Source: Fagopyrum homotropicum
Lineage: Eukaryota; Streptophyta; Magnoliopsida; Caryophyllales; Polygonaceae
DNA: 64,000 nt
NCBI GenBank assembly: GCA_033239125.1
Contig: BSWB01000003.1
Location: forward strand, 138,794,320 to 138,858,319
Reading direction: 5' to 3'
Shown: piece after piece, positions 55,887-64,000 of the stretch
How the letters are laid out: every line of letters begins with the position of its first letter
Position numbering within the stretch: the first letter of the stretch is position 1
The notes under the pieces: model-generated
The model's input: the letters and a program-made list of their open reading frames with translations, nothing else
What the model was told of the DNA's origin: nothing
Database searches by the model: none
Translations under genes and position numbers: made by a program

Positions 55887-58404
55887 TTATCTACTCTTCC
55901 GTCTCTTCATGTTCATACTCTTGAACTTGGACTCCTTGTCCGACTCAAAGTCAAACTCTTCATCATCATCACCATCTTCATCCTCCGTGCCATCGGAGAC
56001 AAAATCATCCTCATCAAGCTCTCTCACATCCTCTACAACACCTCCAAGGCGACCACTTCTTCTTGGTTGCAATTCTTCATCCGCTCCCATTGCCTCACTC
56101 ACAGTACCCCATGTAAGGCCGGAACCGGGAAAGACCTCTTCTTCACCGTCATCTACTCCATCAACTATCCATGCTTGTGCATGTGAAGCCTCATTTGCTA
56201 GAAGCACATCAACTTTGTCTTTTCGGCTTTTCATTTTCTTATTCAACAACCTTGCATTGAATTGAACATAAACTAGGTTGTTCATTCGGACGGTATCTAG
56301 TTTATTCCTCTTCTTTGTATGAATCTACATTGTTAAAATCAATAATCCAATTCAATAGCTTAATATAAAGACTATATAATAACAAAAGAACTATTCAAAC
56401 GAGAGCTAATTAATTACCCCTTCAAAGACACTCCAATTTCTTTCACATCCGGATGAACTCGTTGTCAAGGAAAGTATCCTAATTGCAACCTTTAGGAGAT
56501 TTGGAGTTTGATTGCCATATGACCTCCACCAAACAACTATATATTCAAAAAATAGATATCAAAACTCTTAACTTGTTAACTTTTGTATAAAGTTAAATGA
56601 AAGAGAAATAATCATACCCGGATCATAATGTTCATCATTCTTCGAACACCCTTTTGATGCCAAAACTCTTCCAAAGGCACCTTTTCTATCCTTGTACATA
56701 GGAAGCTCCACATTTATCACTTGATCTTGCATATCAACATCGGGATAAAACCGTTCAATGCAATTAAAAGCTCCATCCATAAGACGATATCATTCTTCAG
56801 TGGACCATTCCGAATCGGAATTGTATAAGTAAAACGGATTTAACAAGTAAGCCATCAAGTGAAGTGGAGTATCCACACGGTCCTTTCCCTTTGCATCCAC
56901 TATGTCAAGTATACGCTTATACTTCTCCTCTTTATTCCTATAAGCCGCTTGTATCTCTTTTCTCGCCTTTAGCATCTCACCATGCACAAATCCCATGGCC
57001 GGTTTCAAATCTCCATCTACAAGTCGGAACACTCTTACTAAAGGTGTAAACACCTTCAAAGACATGCTTACACCACTCCAAAATGTAGAAGACAATATAG
57101 TAGCACAAGCCTCTTTCCCCTTTTTGCTCTTTGACCATTTCGATTTCTCCCACTCCGTGGAGGTCATCATGTGCTTCAATGTCTCTTTTTTCTCAAGTAA
57201 GCTTTGCAAATGTCAAGTAAGAAGATGCAAATCTAGTCACTCCCGGACGGACAATCTCTCTTCGTGTACGACTTCTCATTAGTGCCAAGGTCTTGTGATG
57301 AGAGTAGATGAATACGGTGAAGTTCTTTGCTTTAGTAATTGCATTTTTGAAAATTGGGAGCTTACCGATGGCTTCAAGCATGAGATTGATGGAATGAGTA
57401 GCACAAGGAGTCCAAAATATTTGAGGCCTCTTCTCAAGCAAAAGGTTTGAAGCCGCAATGTTGTTTGAAGCATTATCGGTCACCACTTGGACCATATTCT
57501 TCTCCCCAATCTTGTCAATGCACTCATCAACATACTCAAATATATATTGCCCGGTATGTGCATCTAAGGAAGCCTCTTTGGAACCAACAAAAGTAGTTGA
57601 ACCACCGGAGTTCACACACAAGTTCATTATACTTCTCCTCTTTCTATCACTCCAAGCATCCGTCATGATAGAACACCCGTTCTTTTCCCATGCTTCCTCT
57701 TGAACTTTGAGTGAGGTTTTCACTCTTTCCACTTCACCCTTCAAGAGTGGTTCCCCGAGTTGATATTGAGTTGGAGGTTGGTACCCCGGACCAAACTGTC
57801 CAACCGCCTCAACAAATCTTCTAAACGTATCATTATCAACCGCATGAAAGGGTATGCCGGTCTCATACACCCACCTAGCCATGTACTGACTCACTTTAAG
57901 GCTCTGTTCTTTGAAAAGACCGTCGTTGATGCTTTGTTGCCTTTTCCTTTTTCTCTTGCTCAAGCTAATGTCATCGGGCTTGATTCCCGAAACAAATCGA
58001 TCCATTTCTCCAAGAGTACGAGGTAGCTTTTTGGGACATTCGTCATCATCATCTCCATCTACGTCTATCACATTAACTTCTCTTCTTAGACTTTCATCAT
58101 CTTGTCTTCCAACCACCTTCTTTTTTTTGGCTTGTAGAATTGCATCTTTGCATCGTTTCTTGTCTTCATCCGAAGACTTGGTACAAGAGGCAATATTACC
58201 CCTAATGCCGGCAATGTGTTGCTTAACACGGCTAACTCCACCACTAAACTCCTTGTCACACTTCAAGCATTTCCATTTTTCTTGAGTTGCGCTACTAAGT
58301 ATTGCATACTCCCATCCAATGTCTCCACTATTTCGTTTAAGTTTTGGAGCACCGCTCATAGACTCGGTGTTTGGAGTTGGTTCAACCGGAGCTGATTGAG
58401 ACAT
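55887..58404 (-). pseudogene. hAT transposase, five segments, one frameshift and one in-frame stop
   Basis: Segment 1 (58404-57217) starts MSQSAPVEPTPNTESM, has a BED zinc finger (KWKCLKCDKEFSGG, RVKQHIAG), then a DUF659-type core (ENGCSIMTDAWSDRKRRSIM close to KNGCSIMTDAWSDR, VVTDNASNN, PCATHSINLMLE, GVTRFASSYLT). An extra T near 57217 shifts the frame; it resumes as LQSLLEKKETLKHM to a TGA at 56790-56792 (STEE stop YRLMDG). The segment ends at a GT donor at 56617. Segment 56536-56418 encodes the C-terminal dimerisation motif (WWRSYGNQTP, LSLTTSSSGCERNWSVFEG). The last segment, 56324-55887, has IHTKKRNKL and an acidic tail. Two introns have GT..AG ends. Confidence 0.9.
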
Positions 58405-59393
58405 ATCTGCACATTGAATTCAAACATATTTATTGTTTACGATTAAACTATTCTCTGCACAAAGCACAAGGATGAAGCACCAGTGCACTACACAAAAATT
58501 TTAAACATATTTATTGTTTACGATTCTCTGCACAAAGCACAAAACTATAAAAGACAAGCTGCAATCACCAAGTCTCAACTCTCATATATATAAATAATCA
58601 ATCAGAATTCTCATAAAGCCAGAAAGTGAAACATACAGAATATTAGAACACTGCTCAGAATTACAGAATACAATAGAGAAGACTACATACATACAAAAGA
58701 ATTTCTGATTACTCTGCAATGTTGAATACAATACGAGAGGAAGAGATTAACGAGCAGTAAGCAAAGAGGAAGAGAAATCAGTAAGCAGAGAGGAGAACAG
58801 CAATCAGCACTGCAGCAGTAAGCAGAGAGGAAGAGATTAACGAGCAGCAGTTTCAAGCAAAGAGGAAGAGAAATCGAGACTCGAGAGAGAGAGAAGAGAG
58901 ACAGCACTCGGAGCCGGCGACCGTAATCTGCTTCTGCACATACGAGACTCGAGAGAGAAGAGAGAACAAAGTTGGCAGGCTGTACCGTGTTCTACTTCTG
59001 CACAGACGAGAGGAGTGAAGTCGAAGACGACGAAGTCACTCGGAGCCTCGGAGGGACGACGGCGGCTGTCGGATGGCAGCTATCGGAGCGAAGAGAGAAG
59101 AGAGAAGCCTAATCGCCTGTCGCCGGGTCGGGAATGAGGAGTGCGTTTGGGAGGGATGCTGTAAAACCTAAAATCGGGGTAAAACGTCTAGACAGCCCGC
59201 TCCGTTTTACCCCGTCCCGCCCTGTTTAACCCCGTCCCGCCCCGTTTCACTCCGTCCCGATCCGTCTTAACCCATCTTAACACCGTCCCGTCCCGTTCCG
59301 ACTTCAAATTTGCACCACAACGTCCTGAAAGCCCCGTTTTGCCCAAAAACGGAACGCCCATCCGCCGTCCAGCGTCTAGACGGCCCTGGACGG
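58405..59393. other. hAT 5' non-coding and subterminal region
   Basis: 58735-58895 has degenerate repeats of AAGCAGAGAGGAAGAGA with CAGCAGTAAGC. 59190-59300 has CCGTCCCG-type repeats. It probably contains the transposase promoter; no start was identified. Confidence 0.55.
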
Positions 59394-59410
59394 CGTATTT
59401 TGGAACACTG
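59394..59410 (-). repeat. hAT right terminal inverted repeat
   Basis: Ends GGAACACTG on the plus strand. The preceding about 200 bases hold many CCGTCCCG repeats, typical of transposase-binding subterminal DNA. Confidence 0.92.
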
Positions 59411-59640
59411 CTAAAAACTCATGCTAGAATCCATGCTAAAACTCTATTTATCATAAATCATACGAGAAAGCATACCAGAAATTCGTACCAGAAACCATAA
59501 TAGAAACCTAACAAAAACTAATGCCAGAAACCATACAAGAAAATCACCAAGAAACCATATCAGAAATTCATAACAAAATCATATCAGAAACTCATACTAG
59601 AAATATATTACCAAAAACTCATACCAGAAACCAGTTACGA
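59411..59640. repeat. Minisatellite on the right of the hAT element
   Basis: Units of the form ATACCAGAAACTC, the reverse complement of the array at 25367-25735. It begins CTAAAAAC, the right hAT target duplication. Confidence 0.75.
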
Positions 59641-60556
59641 ATAAAAATGGCAACAATATATCTTGAAAACACTAATTTGTACTCTCTCCATATATTCTCT
59701 TCATATATGTCTGATTTTTTAATAGAGGGGATTAAAAACGGACTAATTACATTTACCTACCATTAATGAAAGTGGTAAAAACAGATGGGTATACAAAACA
59801 AAAGATTATAAAAAAGAGCTTACTTCACTCAATTCTTCCATTAACTTCACATTACAACCTCTCTTTAACGGTCTCATATTTTCTTATTTCTCGTTCATTT
59901 CCACCAACTGTAATAACCGGAATTTTGAAACTCCGTTAAACCTGAATTCAACCGGTTTCCGATCCGCCAACCTATACTCTTTTAAAATAAAAGAGAAAAT
60001 ATATTAAAATTTTATCATTTTATGTGACCTTCATTCACATAAAATGATAAATTATGTAAACCGTAAATAATTTCATAAATAATTCCGTACTCAGCAAGTG
60101 ATAATTTTTCCGCTTTCTTTTTCTTAATTTGGTGAGCTGATCCATTAGTTTAAGCCCAATTTCCAGCCCAGCCCATTACTACCCTAACCCTAATTATCTA
60201 ACATAATCTAACGTTAAGCTAATCTAACCCTAAACTAATCGGTAACGATACGCTCTCCTCCGCCTCCCTTTGTGAACAAACAATAGCAGCAGCAGCAACC
60301 AACGGACATTTGCCGCCGCCTGGTGGGAGGAAGGGCCGCCGCTGCTGCAACCGCCAGTCACGCCACCGCACCTCTTCGCCGACGCCAGCAGCCGCCAAGT
60401 AAGTCGACTCTGTCTATCTCCTCGCTCTCCCGATCTGTTCGCGACTAAACTACCCTCTCTTCACCGCCCTCGACTGCAGACCTTGCGCCGCCAAGCCGTC
60501 GGAGTTCTGCAGCGTGCGCTCACCGGAGGCTAGCATACGCCCCTCTTCGCCACCCT
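59641..60556. other. Unassigned region, LTR-like start at about 59909
   Basis: TGTAATAACCGG at about 59909 and CCCTAACCCTAATT near 60182 resemble an LTR start and a transcribed leader. From 60255 the DNA turns GC-rich. No partner LTR is seen. Confidence 0.3.
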
Positions 60557-60706
60557 CCTGCGCCGAGAAGAGCGAACCAGAGAAACCTGCGCCGAGAAGG
60601 GCGAAGCCGAACCAGCCCTGCGCCGAGAAGGACGAAGCCGAACCAGCCCTGCGCCGAGAAGGACGAAGCCGAACCAGCCCTGCGCCGAGGAGAACGAACC
60701 GGAACC
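60557..60706. repeat. 31-base tandem repeat in a GC-rich block
   Basis: Units starting CCTGCGCCGAGAAGG and ending GAAGCCGAACCAGC begin at 60557, 60586, 60617, 60648 and 60679; the last three steps are exactly 31 bases. 31 is not a multiple of three, so a protein would cycle frames. The ORFs across it are therefore not accepted as genes. Confidence 0.88.
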
Positions 60707-61067
60707 AAGAGCTGCCGCCTTGGCTGCAGACGGGATAGGCGCTCAACCGCAGCCTCGTTTCGTCACATCGCGTCTGGTCGGAAGGGCTGCCACCGAGCCG
60801 GATCGAAGCACACCGTGGTGAGTCCGGTAATGTCCGCCCCTGTGCTGTCTGTGGTAATTGGAGTTGCAGTAGATGGAGTTGCTGTAGTGTGGTTTACGTG
60901 TTCCTGCAATATGTATATATATATATATATAGCTGTAGTTAGAAGTGTTGAGATGTGGTGATGTATGAGTATATATGTCGACCTAGCTGAGGAAGTAGAG
61001 AGTTCGAATGCTATATATATATACATGGATAATTAGACATTAGTGTGCAGGGTACCGAAGTATATGT

Positions 61068-61124
<57 letters not shown>

Positions 61125-61457
61125 GTAGATGTACAATGATGTGGGTATATAAGAATGATCGAGAGAGATAGGTACATATGTGTATAAGTATATATATATA
61201 TATATTTGCACTACAATGCTTTGCAGAATTAATAAAGGTGAGTAAAATGTAAAAGAGATATAAATATATATATAAATAAATTGGGATTTCAGGATTTATA
61301 TATATAAAGAACCATAAGAATATATACTCATGACGTAAGTGTACCTATACCCGTACAAGTTGGAAAATAAGAATATGTAGATATAAATATATGAGTACCG
61401 AATATTTACACAATTAAATAAGTGAGTTGAGGAGAAAGGTTAAAGTATATAATGTAA
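60707..61457. repeat. AT microsatellite region
   Basis: An uninterrupted AT run at 61076-61122, with shorter TATATA runs at 60912-60931, 61011-61022 and 61190-61206. No gene is seen. Confidence 0.85.
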
Positions 61458-62698
61458 CACCCCAAATTCTTAGAACTCGGGGAGCTACTGGTTAGGACCT
61501 CACAATGGGTCCCGACCTTAGTTTGACAACCATTTAACTTGGATCTTACAACAAGGCACAAAAGTATTTAAAACATTTGAAAACTTTAAACAATATATAC
61601 ATGAGCAATATGAATCAGCCTTACAAAGCAAAGGTACCAAAATGACACCTAAGAAGAACATAAGACATCCCGTCCCCAACTACATAAGTACGTGGACCCG
61701 GCTGACCATTTCCTCCGGATCTCTCTACAACTGTATTAACCTGCAAGGCATCTACAAGCGGTATAAAACCGTTAACTAACATTCTATGCATAAGTATAAA
61801 GGTAAAAGTACAAACACACAACGTACACAATCAACATGCAACACTCAATCCTTTTATTATCTTTAATTAGGTGATAGGTCATTACTAATGATACTTATGT
61901 TGTGACACGAGGGATTCCCAAACCTCGCCCCTGTCCCCGTTTACCAACGCGGAATGGTACTAATGCATCTGACCGTCTACCGGACTGGGCTGGTCGCAGG
62001 GAACCTCCTAGACTCTCGCAAGAGCTAGGCAGATGATGTCACGACCCGTTATCATACACTTGGGTCAATTACGTAAATAATAAAGTCGGCCTAATCCGGT
62101 TTCGTTGTTTATCATAACTAACAAACACCACTCATACACATTACACTCATACAAGAAGCCAGCTAAGTAAGTCCGTGGACTTACCTGAATCAGATCTCGA
62201 CTCTCTTAATCACAACTCAATCTGTAACCGTATAACTCGGTTGCCTGTCAAAGGAGGCAAGTGTGTCAGCACACTTTCTAGGTAATTAGAAGTCTAAGAC
62301 TTTTAAGGCAATAGATCCTATTAGAACAGAATTTAACACAGTACCAATTTATGGTAAAATGACTATTTTACCCTTGGCTCCGGAACTTCCAAAAACTCGG
62401 AATATGTACTTAAAATATAATTGGAGGCTAACTAACCATATTCTACTCCCTAGGATGATTTTAGGTAACAACTAGAAAACTACCGATTTTCTATTTCCCG
62501 AAAAGTCACTAAAGTCCAACTACAGCTTCAAATATAAAATTCGAATAATCTTATAAAAATTCCGAAATAATTCTCTAGATCATCTATGATATCCCATCTA
62601 TTCATAGGAGAAAGAATTTCTTAAAACTGTTCAACCATCACTTCTACAAAAATTTCCAAAGTTGGTTACCACACTTAACAAACAAAACATTGTCTTAA
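61458..62698. repeat. LTR-like interspersed repeat starting TGTAACACCCC
   Basis: The start (61454-61470) is like the ends of several plant LTRs (or GGGTGTTACA on the other strand). 61740-62100 is similar to 27900-28133 plus 41357-41420. No primer site was found beside it, so class and strand are open. Confidence 0.4.
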
Positions 62699-63210
62699 CT
62701 TTGAAAAATCATAACTCCTAAACTACTCGCTGGATTTATCCCAAATTTTGATACGTTCTACTATAAAATCTTATCTATCATATATCCAAAATTCAGCCGC
62801 AAAGGAGATCAAAAGCCTATTTAAAACTATCTCACAAAACCGAATTTCAGCACAACAGAAAAACTGTTTATGACTAAATCTTTGAAAAATCATAAATCCC
62901 AAACCACTCGCTGGATGCTTCTCAAATTTTAATATGTTCTATAACAATATGTCAACTATATCATATCCAAAATTCAAGCCCAACGGAGATCAAAAATTTA
63001 TTAAAAACCCTCTCACAAAACAGCATCACTTGCTGTTTTCCCAACACTCATCACATATATACAAACTACATGAGGCGTCAACTTTGGAACACAATAACTC
63101 TCAAACCGTAGCTCGGATTGCTCTCAAATTTTAGTATGTTATACTATACAATATCGACTAAAACATATCCGAAAATCAGCCAGAAAGGAAGAGTCTCGCG
63201 TACCGAAAAA
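62699..63210. repeat. Three degenerate copies of a 180-200 base unit
   Basis: Units begin CTTTGAAAAATCATAA (62699), CTTTGAAAAATCATAA (62880) and CTTTGGAACACAATAA (63082), each followed by ACTCGCTGGAT or a variant, CAAATTTT and CATATCC.AAATTCA. Periods are 181 and 202 bases. Confidence 0.75.
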
Positions 63211-64000
63211 TGGACCCGAAGTTGACTGCTCAACACTTCCGAAAATTCTGGAAAACGCAAGAATCTGTACAGCTCTCCTACGGTTGTTCTGAGTAGGTTT
63301 AACAGACGAAACAGGTACACGTTAGGCAAGGAAAAGGTGGACTGAAGTGTAGTGTAGCAAGGGTTACAAGGGTTAGATGGCTTACATGACTGCATTGGTT
63401 CTATAGCTTGTCAACAGGGGCTGCAGCTTCAGACTAGGACCGACTGCATCAGACGTTGCTGCGTTGGGAGACAACTGCTGTGGCGGGTTGCTGCTGCGTC
63501 TGACTGCTGCTGTGGGCTGCTGCGCTGAAGAGGCTGGAGACGCTGGAGATGGACGGTTCTGAGCGTAAGCGAAGACAGAAAGGGAGACGAGCAGTTGTAC
63601 GCAGATCCGGCGCTGCCCATGCCCTCATCACGTTCCTGGCCACAACCCCCAGCAGCCTTGCACCCCTTGCGGCTGTCCTCTGGCGCTTCTGTGCACAAAT
63701 AGAAGGGTAGAAGGCCGCCGCTGTCTTGGACTAAAGGGGAGGAGGAGGCGTCTTCTGTCGAGTCCGAAGGAGGCGAGGGGAGAAGAGACAGACGGCGGAG
63801 ATGGGAGGAGAGGAGGGTGATGCCGGCGTGGTGACAACGGGAAAGGAAGGGCAGGCGGTCGTCGTTGTTCCTGCTGCGGTACATGGAAGCTGCCGCTTCA
63901 CGGGAGAGAAGGGCTGAGATGTTACGTGAGGCAAGGCTGAAGAGAGAGATATTTTAGGGTTTTACGTGTAAGAGAGGGAGAGAACATGGCTGGCTGTAAC
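63211..64000. other. GC-rich end of window, no supported gene
   Basis: A minus-strand ORF of 151 codons (63429-63884) is Ser/Pro/Arg-rich low complexity with no family match. The region reads like an LTR or 5' leader on the minus strand (AAAACCCTAAAA near 63955). It is left unassigned. Confidence 0.35.

Larger units (their letters stand above)
55557..59410 (-). mobile_element. hAT-superfamily DNA transposon (3854 bp)
   Basis: Terminal inverted repeats CAGTGTTCCAAAACACG (55557-55573) and, on the other strand, CAGTGTTCCAAAATACG (59394-59410) differ at one base of 17. The flanks CTAAAAC (left) and CTAAAAAC (right) are an 8-base target duplication with one A lost. Subterminal regions are rich in CCGTC/GACGG and CGTCTAGAC motifs. 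It encodes a BED-finger hAT transposase on the minus strand. Confidence 0.94.

Noticed and set aside
60514..60738. Pro/Glu-rich protein across the 31-base repeat
   Set aside because: The repeat period is not a multiple of three and both strands are open, as expected of GC-rich low-complexity DNA.
63429..63884. 151-codon protein on the minus strand
   Set aside because: Low-complexity Ser/Pro/Arg composition, overlapping ORFs in several frames and no recognised family.

Overview
The window is nuclear DNA of a flowering plant, most likely a eudicot. It holds stacked Athila-type Ty3/gypsy LTR retrotransposons, a Cassandra TRIM carrying a 5S rRNA-like promoter, a hAT DNA transposon, L1-type LINE fragments and one plausible host gene, a plant B3-domain protein. 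Nothing prokaryotic, viral or CRISPR-like was seen. The species cannot be named from this sequence.

Layout. 1-24622 is a three-deep nest: element A (+, 3' part only, 1-7443) sits in the env-like gene of element B (-, 7444-16735), which sits in the reverse transcriptase of element C (+, 16736-24622). 24623-28133 is AT-rich spacer with a TTTCTGGTATGA minisatellite, a complete Cassandra element (26284-26850) and pieces of a dispersed repeat (called R here). 28134-41356 is element D (-), a complete 13.2 kb Athila-type element with two LTRs and a GCGAT target duplication. 41357-44433 holds a GC-rich repeat (G), an R copy and a tRNA-Glu-derived pseudogene. 44434-49200 is element E (+), a non-autonomous relative with an AAACA target duplication. 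49268-52782 has two head-to-tail copies of an R/LINE composite with a second G copy between them. 53939-54544 (-) is the B3-domain gene. 55557-59410 is a hAT transposon with terminal inverted repeats and a five-segment transposase. 59411-64000 is poorly assignable repeat-rich DNA.

How the parts work together. A-D share one plan: LTR, tRNA-Asp primer site, a single gag-protease-RT-RNase H-integrase frame, a conserved 18-base hairpin, a motif-rich leader, an Athila ORF1/env-like gene, an internal purine tract, a conserved non-coding block, the terminal purine tract, LTR. E keeps all the cis signals but encodes only a chimeric 350-residue protein, so it was probably mobilised in trans by A-D-like elements. 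Every autonomous pol copy seen is broken, yet the env-like frames of A and C are open. Nonsense codons shared between A and B (integrase) and between B and D (env-like) suggest recombination between elements.
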